From assembly GCA_024036415.1 (NCBI GenBank), contig JAMWET010000660.1, positions 12,501 to 76,500 of the forward strand: a stretch of 64,000 nt of DNA, written 5' to 3'. Shown here piece after piece: positions 1-15,380 of the stretch; position 1 is the stretch's first letter, and each line of letters begins with the position of its first letter. Under the pieces are notes generated by a model. That model did not search any database. It saw only the letters and a program-made list of their open reading frames with translations, and had not been told where the DNA came from. The translations under genes and the position numbers were made by a program. The stretch comes from Prochilodus magdalenae. Its lineage: Eukaryota > Chordata > Actinopteri > Characiformes > Prochilodontidae.

Positions 1-405
1 ACAACGGCAACAATATAGCACAGAGCTTCCATACTTTCATACTTGTACGGTGTTCAGGAGGTGATGTAATGCCTTTCCTGCTTCTCTGTACATTTCCAAA
101 CTAGGTATGCCTACCGTTATCTAAATGTGTCCCATGTCAGAATGCCTATGCCAGAAATATGAGTCCTGACTTCTCAGGACGGTCCCCACCCTGAAGTCCC
201 AGGACTATATATTAAGTTATCAGGTACTGTGTTTAGTCTTGGGTTGTAAATTAAATACTGCTCCTGTCCTTATGTATTATAAACAGGCCTGTGTTTATGC
301 TGGAAATGTCTATTCTATATCTTAGCCTTGCTACACGGGATTTAACACTGTGCCCTTATGTATAAGGTATTATCAATTATATATTCCTTACATGATTACC
401 AAATG

Positions 406-3937
<3,532 letters not shown>

Positions 3938-4600
3938 ACACTTATCAAAAGAGTTGTAGCACTCAGAACCCAGAAGGAAGTGTACGATTGCAGTGCTCTT
4001 TGGAAGGAAGATAAAGGTTACCAGGAACAATAAATGATGATAAATTAGACTGATGTGAGCAATTATCAATACACATACTAAAGAAGTATCTCTCAGTATG
4101 GCGTCAGGCCACCATCTTTGCTAACGCAACATGCCAGATATCTCGCCATGGAGTTGTAGAGTTTCCTAATGGTGTCCTGTGATGATCCATCTTATACAGC
4201 TTGAATATTCTCACACAGTTCCTGCAGATTTTGCAGGAGGGGTGGATGTGAAGTAACGCTAGGCCTTCTAGATGTGTGACACGTAACAAACTGTTCATCT
4301 TGGTGTTGACCATGGTGCCTCCACACACGGGTTTGTTGTTTGTCTCCACCAAGACAAATTGGTACTGAAGGTGACCTGCTGCCATTATGAGTCACTCCAT
4401 AGCAATCTTGCATGACACCATTGCAGAATTAGGTGACACTGACATGGTTTTAAGGGCAGTTGTCGTAACAGCGTGTGCATGTAGTCCTGCACTGTGCAAA
4501 CGTCTGCCAATGATGCTGGCACTAACAGGAAGACTTACAGAGCACATCACTGCTCTCTAAATGTCCGCAATCATCACGGCTCTTGTGTCACATGCACAAC
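3938..4600 (-). mobile_element. degenerate Tc1-like element, family A copy 1
   Basis: The left edge begins ACACTTATC followed by an AAAAG-type run. That matches, in inverted form, the edges of the copies at 9138 and 42318. Interior blocks (for example around 4195-4250 and 4290-4330) match the copy at 42318-42975 in opposite orientation. The longest interior frame is a 93-codon minus-strand stretch at 4104-4385 with no intact catalytic motif that I can see. The TA-flanked, short inverted-repeat structure of the 42318 copy suggests Tc1/mariner, but the transposase is too decayed to prove it. Confidence 0.6.
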
Positions 4601-5068
4601 TAAGATGAAACTGTAGTGGTTAGGCTACATGTGTGGTTATAGCAGACTGGATTAACATCCAGACCTATAGTTCGTCAGTGCTAGAGTGTTTTCTATCACT
4701 GTATAAAAGAAGCCTCCAAGCTGCTGTTCTTTTTGTTGGGTGCATTTGGGTGATTTGCTGTGAGTATCTGAAAGAGTGTGTTAACACATTTGAAGCACAA
4801 TTCACACTGCTGTAGAAATGTGTTTTATTGATTTCATCAGAGTAACTATGAAATGGTGACTGAAATACAAAGTTTAGGCCTATTTGTGTTACCTTGCACA
4901 GAACCAAAAGATACAGTAGAATAGTGGAACACTATTTGCTACAATATAGAACCATTTTTGTCCGAAGATTAAACAGGTTTGTATGATAAGGAAGCAACAC
5001 TTAGCCATGCTAAGAGCCGTTTTTGCCCTTATGCAGTGGTTCCTTGAATGTTCACACTTCTATATATA

Positions 5069-5274
5069 CAGTGGGGAAAATAAGTATTTAGTCAGTCACC
5101 AATTGTGCAAGTTGTCCCACTTAAAAAGATGAGAGAGGCCTGTAATTGACATCATAGGTAGACCTCAACTATGAGAGACAAAATGTGGAAAAAAATTGAG
5201 AAAGTCATTTTGTCTGATTTTTAAAGAATTTATTTGCAAATAATGGTGGAAAATAAGTATTTGGTCAATAACAA
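5069..5274 (+). repeat. left terminal inverted repeat with internal direct repeat
   Basis: This 206-bp repeat is the reverse complement of 6466-6671. It holds two similar motifs in the same direction: an outer one at 5071-5094 and an inner one at about 5245-5268, sharing the core AAAATAAGTATTT. Two spaced transposase-binding-like direct repeats per terminus are the IR/DR arrangement known from Sleeping Beauty-type elements. Binding by this transposase is inferred. Confidence 0.93.
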
Positions 5275-5382
5275 ACAAGCAAGATTTCTGGCTGTCACAG
5301 ACCTGTAACTTCTTTTTTAAGAGGCTCCTCTTTCCCCCACTCATTACCTGTATTAATGGCACCTGTTTGAAGTCGTTAACAG

Positions 5383-5390
5383 TATAAAAG
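5383..5390 (+). promoter_or_regulatory. TATA-like box upstream of the transposase
   Basis: TATAAAAG lies 43 bases before the transposase start codon, between the left inverted repeat and the gene. It is placed as a core promoter would be for a short 5' UTR. Function is inferred. Confidence 0.45.
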
Positions 5391-5433
5391 ACACCTGCCT
5401 ACAACCTCAAACACTCACACTCCAAACTCCACT

Positions 5434-6456
5434 ATGGTGAAGACGAAAGAGCTGTCGGAGGACACCAGAAACCGAATTGTAGACCTGCACCAGGCTGGGA
5501 AGACTGAATCTGCAATAGGCAAGCAGCTTGATGTGAAGAAATCTACTGTGGGAGCAATAATCAGAAAATGGAAGACCTACAAGACCACTACTAATCTCCC
5601 TCGATCTGGGGCTCCACGCAAGATCTCAGCCCGTGGGGTCAAAATGATCACAAGAACGGTAAGGAAAAATCCCAGAACCACAAGGGGGGATCTAGTGAAT
5701 GACCTGCAGGAAGCTGGGACCAACGTTACAAAGGCTACCATCAGCAACACACTACGACGCCAGGGACTCAGATCTTGCAGTGCCAGACGTGTCCCCCTGC
5801 TTAAGCCAGTCCATATCCAGGCACGTCTGAAGTTTGCTAGAGAGCATTTGGATGTTCCAGAAGAGTATTGGGAGAATGTCATATGGTCAGATGAAACCAA
5901 AGTAGAACTATTTGGTAAAAACACAACTCGTCGTGTTTGGAGGAAAGTGAATGCGGAGTTGCATCCAAAGAACACCATACCAACTGTGAAGCATGGGGGT
6001 GGCAACATCATGCTTTGGGGCTGTTTCTCTGCAAAGGGACCAGGACGACTGGTCCGTGTACATGAAAGAATGAATGGGGCCATGTATTGTGAGATTTTGG
6101 GTGCAAACCTCCTTCCATCAGCAAGGGCAATGAAGATGAAACGTGGCTGGGTCTTTCAGCATGACAATGATCCCAAGCACACTGCCAGGGCAACAAAGGA
6201 GTGGCTTCGTAAGAAACATTTCAAAGTCCTGGAGTGGCCTAGCCAGTCTCCCGATCTCAACCCCATCGAAAACCTTTGGAGGGAGTTGAAAGTCCGTGTT
6301 GCCCGCCGACAGCCCCAAAACATCACTGCTCTAGAGGAGATCTGCATGGAGGAATGGGCCAACATACCAGCAACAGTGTGTGCCAACCTTGTGAAGACTT
6401 ACAGAAAACGTTTGACCTCTGTCATTGCCAACAAAGGATATACAACAAAGTATTGA
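5434..6456 (+). CDS. intact Tc1-like DD34E transposase, 340 aa
   Basis: This enzyme would cut the transposon out at its inverted repeats and insert it at TA sites. The N-terminal ~110 residues form the paired-like DNA-binding region with two helix-turn-helix parts, and a linker with a GRPR-like motif (RSGAPRK, residues 57-63). The catalytic domain shows all three acidic residues: D153 in WSDET, D244 in QHDNDPKH, and E279 in SPDLNPIEN, with 34 residues between the last two. A glycine-rich HGGGN box lies at 187-191. Length 340 is typical of full Tc1-like transposases. There is no stop or frameshift. The ATG chosen is the first in frame, followed by VKTKELSED, the usual start of such proteins. 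The 168-codon minus-strand frame at 5577-6083 is an antisense shadow. Confidence 0.97.
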   Translation: MVKTKELSEDTRNRIVDLHQAGKTESAIGKQLDVKKSTVGAIIRKWKTYKTTTNLPRSGAPRKISARGVKMITRTVRKNPRTTRGDLVNDLQEAGTNVTKATISNTLRRQGLRSCSARRVPLLKPVHIQARLKFAREHLDVPEEYWENVIWSDETKVELFGKNTTRRVWRKVNAELHPKNTIPTVKHGGGNIMLWGCFSAKGPGRLVRVHERMNGAMYCEILGANLLPSARAMKMKRGWVFQHDNDPKHTARATKEWLRKKHFKVLEWPSQSPDLNPIENLWRELKVRVARRQPQNITALEEICMEEWANIPATVCANLVKTYRKRLTSVIANKGYTTKY

Positions 6457-6465
6457 GATGAACTT

Positions 6466-6671
6466 TTGTTATTGACCAAATACTTATTTTCCACCATTAT
6501 TTGCAAATAAATTCTTTAAAAATCAGACAAAATGACTTTCTCAATTTTTTTCCACATTTTGTCTCTCATAGTTGAGGTCTACCTATGATGTCAATTACAG
6601 GCCTCTCTCATCTTTTTAAGTGGGACAACTTGCACAATTGGTGACTGACTAAATACTTATTTTCCCCACTG
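6466..6671 (-). repeat. right terminal inverted repeat
   Basis: It is the exact reverse complement of 5069-5274 as far as I can read. It starts 9 bases after the transposase stop codon and includes the inner direct-repeat motif (about 6472-6495) and the outer one (about 6646-6669). Confidence 0.93.
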
Positions 6672-6673
6672 TA

Positions 6674-9137
6674 ACTACTGCCTTTACGAAAGCCCTTGAA
6701 GAACCATTTGTATGTAATTAATGGAGATTTAAAAGCTGTATTTTGGCTGAGCTTTAAAGGGGTTAAGAAAGAGCACAAGGTACTGAGGATGGCACTGTCT
6801 ACAGTAAAGCTCCCTTGTCGACTCCAGTTTAAAAGCAATACATCAGAATGGGTTAGATGTGGGCTTGAGGTCTTGAGTTTCCCACTATGACTGCTGAGGA
6901 ATCTCAATGTTCTATAGTGTGACCATCAGCTTTCAGTATTAAAAGTAGAAAGTAGAAAAACTGGTAAAGCTTAACATTAAGTGTTGAATGACTAACATGA
7001 AGCAATGCATTAGTAATCCATTGACAATGTCACAGTGCTTAACTAACTACATGTTTACATGTAGCAGTTGTTACGTGTTTACTTAAAATTAATTAACCAT
7101 TGTTAATATTTTAATTCACATTAACTCATACATTAGTTACTGCATGTTAGTTAGTCAATAATTAATGTATCAAGCAATGTAAATTATAGGTAGTAGAAAA
7201 ACTAAAAGCCATTGCATGCTATTTAAGTTCTTCCTTAATTTGCTGGTTAAAGGCAGGGGGATTGTATGTGTAGAATCTAAACTCTGCAGGAAAGCAGATC
7301 TCCAGAAAAAGTTTTGGTAACCACTGCCTTAAGGGATATATTTTAAAACTGACAGTGAGTTATGAGGGTTTGTTTATCCTGTATCTTCCGCTATAGATGC
7401 AGTGTTGTGTGGAAGTGGCAGTGAAATGGTAAGAATTCTGTGAAGTGAATTTAGATGTCTGTTTTCTGGTTAGAGACCAGTGTTGTTCCAAAAACTGCTT
7501 CCATTTTGGTATATGTTCTATGGTAACTTGTTACTCCCAACTCAGATGATGAAATTTAATTATCAGATACCTTTATATTCATTTCTTTTTGAGTCTGGGG
7601 TTTTAAGCAGCCGAACTTTGTTCCAAACTTGGTAACTGGAGCTCCAGTAGAAACAGCTTGTGTAACAAACTATTCATTGCACCACTTTTTCCATTTAAAT
7701 AAGCATTTTATGTAGCTAATGTTTTACCAATAAGGAGTTTAGTATAATAGAGCTCGATATTAAAATTTTTAAAAAATATTTTTCAATGATAGCGCTAGCA
7801 CTATAGCGCACTATATCATAAAATATTTCTAATAAGAGGTCTGCTTCAGCAAAACCTACATCTTCCTCACCTTTTTAAATGAATGAGTTGGGTGTAGTAG
7901 ATAAACATTGTGAAATTTTATGGATTTGTCATGTTGTTTTTTTATGGAATAGTCGATATATGGAAACTTACTAATGTCAATTAATTTATTTACTGTTTTT
8001 GTGATGCCATGAAAACCATTCACACATTTCTCTACTTATTGTGGTTTAGCTACATTCATTCATAAAGAAATGACCCACAGTACAGAGCAGCCTATCAGAC
8101 TGGAAGTTGTTTACATATTTCAGTTGTAAAAGAAATATGGAAAGAAATGAATACTAAGCCACTTGATCAGTTGATCTGTTCTACTTCAGTTCATCCCAAA
8201 GGTATTAGATGGAATTCCAGCACTCCATCTGCAATCTGCTGCATTGGATCCACTGCTCCATAGCCCAGTGCCCCAGTGTTTTTGGGCATAGGATTTGTGG
8301 CTGTACCAGAGCATCCCATTCTATTGCTTTACGCTTTTCTATGGAGGTTAAGCTGTAAGCATTGTCAGTATTAGCTTCACTATAAAGCAGATGAATTCAC
8401 TAATTAGAAGTGCTGTCTGGATACATTTGGTTTTGGTATTTAAAGAAAAGAAGAAAATAGGTAGACAAAATTAGAGTAGTTATGTCTGTACATTATATGA
8501 CTCTTGAGAAGACCATAATTGTACCTTTGCATCATACTCAGCCTTGTGCAGGATCATTGCAGCAGTTGACACTTTGTGGGAAACGTGGAGTTTGGAGTTT
8601 GAGAAACTGGAGTCTAGTTGAATAAAAACGCTTTATTAGCTGGCCTCTCATAGCCATGCTAATGAGCCTCTGTAAGAGTGTGTTTGTGTCAGCAGAGTGG
8701 CTGACTTTACAGTCTCTTTGGTCTGTCGTTCACAAGAGTGTTTTTTTTTTTTTTTTTTTATTATTTTCAGTTTTTCAGTTTCGTCTTGCTCCTGCTGCAT
8801 AATGAAGCCAATTTTCTCATCAGAACTGTAAAAATCATAGAATTATCCCTTCAGGAAATGTCACAATGTTCCAGTTGCTGCCAAATATACCGGCAGTGGT
8901 ATTTTTATGGAGAGAAATAGTTCTGTCAGTTTCAAGCACAGAACTGTAGAGCACATCTCTGTCGTACTCAGCAGCAAAAGCTTACAGTGGCACAGAGCGT
9001 TCTACACGTGCAGTGTAGTGTTCGGTTTGTCCATAATAGGTTATTGCTAAAGTATCGTCTGAATCTTTTGACTGGTCAGAACAGTGTGTAAGACCTAGGA
9101 TGATTTAGAAGCAGAAACTGAATTTAATATACAAAAC
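6674..9137. other. intronic sequence without a recognised gene
   Basis: AT-rich DNA with no host-like reading frame. A poly-T run occupies about 8741-8759. A short region near 7000-7170 is rich in TTAAC/TTAGT words and may be an old repeat; nothing more can be supported. Confidence 0.55.
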
Positions 9138-9480
9138 TGCACTTATCCTAAAAAGCATAGTTGCACCCAGAAAGAATCCACTGACAGGAATGGAACTTGG
9201 TGGGTAGGAACTGTGTGAGAATATTTAAGATGGATTATCACAGGACACCATTAGCAACCTCTGCAACTTCCTGCTGAGATATATGCATGTTGCGTTAGCA
9301 AACATGGTGGCCCATCGCCATACTGAGAGACACTACTTCTGTATGTGTAGCTAAATAAATATTACCCATATCAGTCTATATTTATCTTCATTTATTGATC
9401 CTGGTAACTTTTGTCTTCCTTCCCAATAGCACTGCAATCCCACACTTTCTTCTGGGTACAGCTATTCTTTAGAAGAAGAG
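9138..9480 (+). mobile_element. internally deleted Tc1-like element, family A copy 2
   Basis: The left edge (GCACTTATCC ... CATAGTTGCA) and interior block GGAACTTGGTGGGTAGG match the copy at 42318. The right part, with CTGGTAAC and CACACTTTCTTCTGGGTACA, matches that copy's right end. Only about 340 bp remain of about 660, so the middle is deleted. It abuts the MITE at 9481. Confidence 0.65.
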
Positions 9481-9735
9481 TATATCGTTGCTGTCCAAAG
9501 AAAAACAGGTATCTCCAAAATTTACTTTACAAGAGAGGCTAAAAATCTAATTTAATTTGAATGGAAGTCAATGGAACCAGACGTCTTTCCAAGCAGTTTT
9601 GGGCCATTTCTGTTGGTCCTTTTTTCATGAAATTTCCTTACAGTGTAAAGAGCAGATCATGTGATCAAATGAGGCATTAAAGTAAAAACCAACAAAAATG
9701 GAGATACATGTTTTTCATTGGACAGCGATATGTTT
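9481..9735. mobile_element. MITE-like element, family C (most complete copy)
   Basis: Near-palindromic ends: the left end reads CTGTCCAAAGAAAAACAGG followed by TATCTCC, and the right end reads GGAGATACATG then TTTTTCATTGGACAG. About 250 bp with no coding capacity. Partial copies of the same family lie near 14155, 18155, 20262, 22300 and 36775. The repeat count and inverted ends support a nonautonomous DNA transposon; the parent element is unknown. Confidence 0.7.
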
Positions 9736-9848
9736 TTATTTTTGTGTAATTACCTTTTACTACAAAGTACTGTGTTTCGAATGAGCCCTACATATCTACA
9801 TATGAGCAGGGTGTCTTGCAGCAGAGGCTGCCATGTAGAGTAATAGGA

Positions 9849-10210
9849 TTCATAGATTGAGAAGAGGTGGTACAGTGCAGTGAATGTCTCATTCCATGTG
9901 TAGAAAATGACTCCAAAGCAGATGTTAATGATTGGCTAAAACGGCTGACTCTATTTTGGCGTGCCATAGTGTGAAGGAAGTAGCTGAATCTGCAGGTCAT
10001 ACGGGTCTACAGCAGTGGCTAAAATCCCAGTCTACAGGAAACTCTCCTCAGAATTGTGCAGGGAAGGCATCCACCAAATCTGCCCCAACTGTGCATTTCT
10101 GTGATGCAGGAGTGTCTGAACATTGATGTGGCCTACGTCCAGAAACTTGTCTAATCCATGCCAAATCACTGCTGTTATTTGTGCTTGTGGAGGTATAACG
10201 TGCTATGAGG
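9849..10210 (+). repeat. relic of transposon-like repeat, family D copy 1
   Basis: About 360 bp align with 24090-24490 at clearly high similarity (for example GATTCATAGATTGAGAAG, GACTCCAAAGCAGATGTTAA). One plus-strand frame contains the string VKEVAESAG and then LKSQSTGNS, which resembles the helix-turn-helix and linker region of Tc1-like transposases. That resemblance is weak, and no catalytic triad is visible. Confidence 0.6.
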
Positions 10211-12229
10211 TTTGTTTTTTTTTTGTTCCATGATCTTAGATATACGCATGCTGTGTGCACACTTGCTTAGTCCCGAACTTAGGAGCATTTGTAGTTGGAG
10301 ATCAAATAGAGAGAAATATCAATCTTTAACCCCTTTTCACAAGAGTCATGAAATATCAGGGTTGATTTCCACTCCCTTAGTGGACTGACCACCCAGAGCC
10401 CTGCAGAAAGAGGTTCTGAGCAATGGGCATTTACTATAAAGCTAAGCTGCATGTGTGCATGAGTTTAGTGTATGGGATGCATAAATGTATGTCTGAAATG
10501 AACTGGAACAGCAGCCAGTGTTACAGAGATGCTCCCCTGCATGTGCTAAGAAACCCCGCTGGCAAATCTTGCATCAATTTATCAAACTTTGCAGAATGAA
10601 TATTCAGACATAATTAATATTTTAAGCCATGTTGTGAAATTTAGCACTACAATTATGTTAATCATAGTACATATTTCATATTTCCAGTTTATGTCTTAAT
10701 AACAAAACAACCCTTCAAACCCAAATGTGCTGCTCCCTCTGCAATTTTATCTTATACAGCTTGAATACATATGAGTATACCACCACACAAAGGTTTGGGT
10801 CATTACTTTCATTTAGATGAAAACAATTTCTTTGGAGATATGTGAATAAAATGATTGTTTAATAAATCCACTTTCTTAGAAGTTTCAAATAGTTTGTAGG
10901 GTGCTGTAAAAATGATGTTTCTGATGAGAAATCATGTCTGATGAGTGATTTCCTGGTAATTGACAATGAAGTTATAAATAAAATGACATTTACAAGTCCT
11001 CATATTTGAAAACTGGTAACTAAATCTCACTAATTAAACAGCTATTCATAGTCATTTGTGACAACAAATTCTAAAACATATAATTATAGCTCATTCTTTA
11101 ATAACATGTTCATACCTTTTGCTTTTTCTAAACTGTTCGTAAGTTCTTGGTTTATGTTTTGGTGTCTATTTTTACCATTTCAATCCAAGTGGTGTTGTAT
11201 AACTACAAATAAGAGTTCTGCACTAATGAGTACCGTTCACATCACAAGTCTAAATAAAGATACTATCATTCGTGCCTGACGAGTTAATAATTTCCCTGAA
11301 CTTTCTACATTTCTGCGTAGTTCGACAGTGGAGACGCAAATAATTAATCTGCGTAGTCCAAGGTGAATTAGAAAAAGGCACTGTGCAGGTATCAGTGTAC
11401 TAGAAATATAAATCTTCCCAAAAATATGTAAATAAAAATGATAATTGTAGCAGATTTTGGTGCGATTATGTTCCCTAACTAAAGTTACTAAAGCTTCGAG
11501 CGGCGGTGACTGGTAATGACTTATCTATTAACCTCAATCAGATGTTGTAACCAGCCATACACACAGCTGAAACGTAAACAAGTAATCAAAGTAACAATTA
11601 AACGCAAGTTAGCCAGATAGCTGCCGTTACCAAAACAAAACTAAAGTGTAATAACTAGAAATCATGAAATGATAAAATTCCAGTTTCTATGTCCCAAGCT
11701 GATTGCGCTAGCATAAACAGACCTTCCGCTTTGTTGTCTTCTTACCACCATCACTGTAATATATTATGGTGGAGATCATGTCTGAGATCTTGCCTGAAGT
11801 GTTTGTGAATTTAAAACACTTAAAAAAACATGTGTAAAACAAGTGTAGGCTCTGTTTTGCTGTTTTATATATCAAATATATATCAAAAGCTATTATTATA
11901 TGTACAAGATGTAGAAGCATGGGACCATGAATATGGATTTAAACTAAATGTTTTAGGCTCAAACCTTTCAAACCCACTCTAAGTCATAATTCAGGCACTA
12001 GTCCAGGTAGTTATGTTCTGTGAGGGGGCTTTTAGAGGTGGCTGTCTGGTTCCCACCATCATCACTGGGAACTTTCCTGACTTAGTAAGTTTCTCTACAA
12101 CAGAGCATTTCACCACAAACCAGGCTAAATGACTTTGCTCACATTTGACCTCCTAAATCATCTAGGAATTTTGAAAAATTGGTGGAATTACATTTTCCAG
12201 TGATCAGGTGTGTCATTGTGTGATACATT
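10210..12229. other. intronic sequence without a recognised gene
   Basis: AT-rich DNA. The stretch near 10790-11000 starts like other transposon edges (AAAGGTTTGGGTCATTAC) and may be an old nonautonomous element. No host-like reading frame is present. Confidence 0.5.
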
Positions 12230-12363
12230 TCACTCTGTGCGTGTGTGTGAGTGTGTGTGCGTGTGAGAGAGAGAGAGCGTGTGTGTGTGTGTGTTTGAGT
12301 GAGAGAGTATGTGCGTGTGTGTGTGTGTTTGAGAGAGAGAGTGTGTGTGTGTGGGTTTGAGAG

Positions 12364-12398
<35 letters not shown>

Positions 12399-12436
12399 AC
12401 GATAGAGAGAGAGTGTGTGTGTGAGAGAGAGAGAGC

Positions 12437-12469
<33 letters not shown>

Positions 12470-12502
12470 GGAGAGAGTGTGTGTGTGTGTGTTTGAGAGA
12501 GG

Positions 12503-12539
<37 letters not shown>

Positions 12540-12600
12540 CGTGTGTGTGTGAGAGAGAGAGAGAGGGAGAGAGTGTGTGTGTGCACGTGTGCGTGTGGGC
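12230..12600. repeat. compound GT/GA microsatellite array
   Basis: Alternating blocks of GTGTGT and GAGAGA with a few interruptions run for about 370 bp. The long frames in both directions (up to 156 codons) are repeat translations of Thr-His, Ser-Leu or Cys-Val and are not genes. Confidence 0.96.
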
Positions 12601-12714
12601 AGTTGTCACATTTCCAGCTCCAGTACTCAGCTGTTAGTCTTCTTGAAGTCGTCAATCAATAAGTAATACAGAAAGATCTTACATTCTTACATTTCTCTCA
12701 TTATTGGAGAAGTG

Positions 12715-12716
<2 letters not shown>

Positions 12717-12811
<95 letters not shown>
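12717..12811. repeat. (GA)n microsatellite
   Basis: An uninterrupted run of about 47 GA units. Confidence 0.97.
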
Positions 12812-12812
<1 letters not shown>

Positions 12813-13193
12813 ACTTGCGTAGCAGGAGTGTTCGAACACTGCCTGACTGTTAACAAGAAGAACAGACCAATCAGACTGCTTATCACTCCACATTCATTGG
12901 ATGACAGTATTGCATTTCACGGCTGGGCTCAGGAGATTTCAGCCTTATTGATTTCCAGAGTTACAGTTTTTTCTCCTGCCCGGGTGAGCGCACCATCGGG
13001 GCAGGGAGCTGAGAGGAAAAAGGAGACAAAGAGGAGAGGGGAGAGGCAACATGGAGGATTTAAACGCTCAGGCACTTTCACTGACACCTGCCACTCACTG
13101 TCGAGATAAGATTCATCTGCTGACTGAAGCCGTAAAGTGGAGGAGGATATTCAGTAAGAACTCAGAACAACCCAGTGATGTGCCCTGTCTCTC

Positions 13194-13660
13194 ACCCCTT
13201 CCTTCTCTCTCTCTCTCTCTCTCTCTCTCCCTCTCACCCCTTTACTCTCTCCCTCTCACCCCTTCACTCTCTCTCTCTCTCACCCCTTCACTCTCTCTCT
13301 CTCACCCCTTCATTCTCTCTCTCTCACCCCTTCACCCTCTCTCTTTCACTCACCCCTTTATTTTCTCTCTCTCTCTCACCCCTTTATTCTCTCTCTCATT
13401 CCCACCCTTTTCTTTCCCTCGCACCCCTTCATTCTCCCTCTCTCTACTTGTCTTGCTCTCATGCCTTTATTGTCTTTCTCGCTACCTGTCCTGCTCTCTC
13501 ATTCCTTCATGCTCTCTCTACATGCTCTGCTCTCTCACCCTCTCCCTCTCTTTCTCTCCATTTGCCTTCCTCTGTATCTCTGTTTCTCTCTCTTTTACTT
13601 TCCTTTATTTCTATTTCATTCTTTTCCAGTCATCCTCCCCCTGCCTCCCTCTCTCTGATT
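13194..13660. repeat. pyrimidine-rich minisatellite, CACCCCTT spaced by (CT)n
   Basis: The word CACCCCTT recurs about nine times between 13194 and 13430, separated by CT runs of varying length. The array then decays into CT-rich DNA to about 13660. Overlapping frames of 218 and 170 codons are Ser-Leu-Pro repeat translations. Confidence 0.9.
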
Positions 13661-14154
13661 TTCTTCTTTATAAGAGCACTTCTATGAAGTGTTTCCCTCT
13701 TCTATGAAGATACAGTGCCATGTCAAAGACCGGCTGTACACTTTACCTCAGATATGTATTTTGGCTCCGAATGCTACAAAACATACATTACACCATCTTC
13801 ATGTTTAGTTGGAAGTGAGAAGCTGAAAGAACTGAACTGTGTTGATGTAACGTAGTACTGCACTTTTCCAGTGTAGAACCTTTAAAATACAGGATCAGCT
13901 TTTAATGCACCGCTGCAAATCACACATGTACAGTGGCCTTATAGGGCTCCCGTCTCCAGGTGCTCTAGAGTGTGTTTTATTATCTGCCATGATTTAACGA
14001 GGGTCCTCACGGGTAAACGGTTTTGTGTTCCTGCCGATTTACTGTAATGTCCACATGTTTATATGAGTCTTAATTCACTGGATTCCAGTAGCAGAACGCT
14101 GCAACTAGCTGCATGTATTGTAGCTGCTCTCATGCTGCAGCTGCTGTAAGTGTT

Positions 14155-14250
14155 CCGTCCAATATTAACAGCAGATCATGTGATCAAATGATGCCAAAAA
14201 ATAAAAATCAACCAAATAGGAGATACTTTGTTTTCGTTCGACAGTGACAA
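14155..14250. mobile_element. family C MITE fragment
   Basis: The block GCAGATCATGTGATCAAATGA followed by GGAGATACTTTG and TTCGACAGTGAC matches the right half of the copy at 9481-9735. Confidence 0.6.
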
Positions 14251-14699
14251 TATTATGCCTCATAAATGCATTTATATTGCATTATTAATAAAGGATAGGT
14301 AGGAAGTGTGCAGGTACTCACCATTAACATATGCACTCTTAGAGGACAAATCGTTTTACTCAGAACCAGAGAACACAGAACAACAAACTGTTAGAGAGGG
14401 GCTAGTGCCTATATACATCCATTAGGTGTGGGATTCTTTCAGATTTAATTGGTCAAATGAAACACCATGAAAACAAATGAGACACCTGGGACAACAAAAC
14501 TAGTGGATTTAATTTAATGTAATTTAATTCTTGTTATTGATCATATATATTCTGAGATATTTTGCAGTTCAAACTGAAAAGCAATATCACTGAATATTTA
14601 CAGATATAGACAATATTACACTCAGCACTACAGGAACACACACAAACACCTCTGATCATTTTGCTGCACAATTTCCGTTTATTTGGTTAACTTAACATA

Positions 14700-14960
14700 C
14701 AGGGCCACTCAAGTTTGGGGTCACTTGTCATAATAATAAATGTTGTTCTGCTACAACTCAACAGTGTAGACTGAAACTCTATAAACTATAATTGTATATA
14801 ATTGTGAATAAGCTATAATTGTAATTGTACTTTTGTCATTACATGCAGCTTAATTTTGTCAGAAATATACTATAAGTAGCAGTTAATTTATGAAATTTGG
14901 TAAAATGAAAATGGTTTAAACAATATGAGGCTTTGTGGATGGCAGTTTCTTTATAAGTAC
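14700..14960. mobile_element. family B Tc1-like nonautonomous element, left part
   Basis: A TA (14698-14699) is followed by CAGGGCCACTCAAGTTTGGG and GTCACTTGTCATAA. The same words recur at 20657, and the first 100 bp align between the two. I could not place the right end, so the end coordinate is approximate. Confidence 0.45.
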
Positions 14961-15352
14961 AGTTTCGTTTATTAAACAAAGTACCTTCATTTTTATAGCT
15001 TCCTACAAACTTTTATAGGAATGAAATCAGTTAATCCAAACATTTCAGCAGTAATGTATAGAGCAAAAAAACCTATTAAATATGGTTTAAGCAAAATATA
15101 TTGCTATTTTGTTATTCCACTAAACTTTATTCCGTTAAACTTATTAAAAGAAATAAGAAATTCTGCTAATACTAGCAGAAAAATGTCTTATTGTAAATTA
15201 ACCTAATTTGACCAGGAGATTGTACACGGGTGAATGGGTGAATGAGACTGATGATGTAAATGAACCATAATAAAATAGTTATATTTACTATTTATTGTTA
15301 TGTGAACTCAGATATGTAGGCCTTGTTTCTTACAGATTGTACAGATTCATAC

Positions 15353-15380
15353 ATGTATGTATGTATGTATGTATGTATGT
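15353..15380. repeat. (ATGT)n microsatellite
   Basis: About seven ATGT units. Confidence 0.9.

Larger units (their letters stand above)
5069..6671 (+). mobile_element. complete Tc1-like transposon with identical 206-bp inverted repeats
   Basis: The element begins CAGTGGGGAAAATAAG and ends with its reverse complement. It is flanked by TA dinucleotides (5067-5068 and 6672-6673), the usual Tc1/mariner target duplication. Length is 1603 bp. It carries a single uninterrupted DD34E transposase (5434-6456). Base-by-base reading of the two terminal repeats found no mismatch over 206 bp, which points to a young insertion. The family is one of the Tc1-like groups widespread in fish genomes. I infer that this copy could be autonomous; expression and activity cannot be judged from sequence. 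Confidence 0.97.
13662..15350. other. intronic sequence with transposon fragments
   Basis: No gene. It contains a family C end at 14155-14250 and a family B edge at 14700, both listed separately. Confidence 0.55.

Noticed and set aside
5577..6083. 168-codon minus-strand frame
   Set aside because: It lies antisense inside the transposase gene and has no domain; the transposase explains the sequence.
12139..12662. Reading frames of 105-156 codons on both strands
   Set aside because: They translate a GT/GA microsatellite into His-Thr, Ser-Leu or Cys-Val strings and have no protein-like composition.
13051..13707. 218- and 170-codon plus-strand frames
   Set aside because: They are Ser/Leu/Pro translations of a CT-rich minisatellite.
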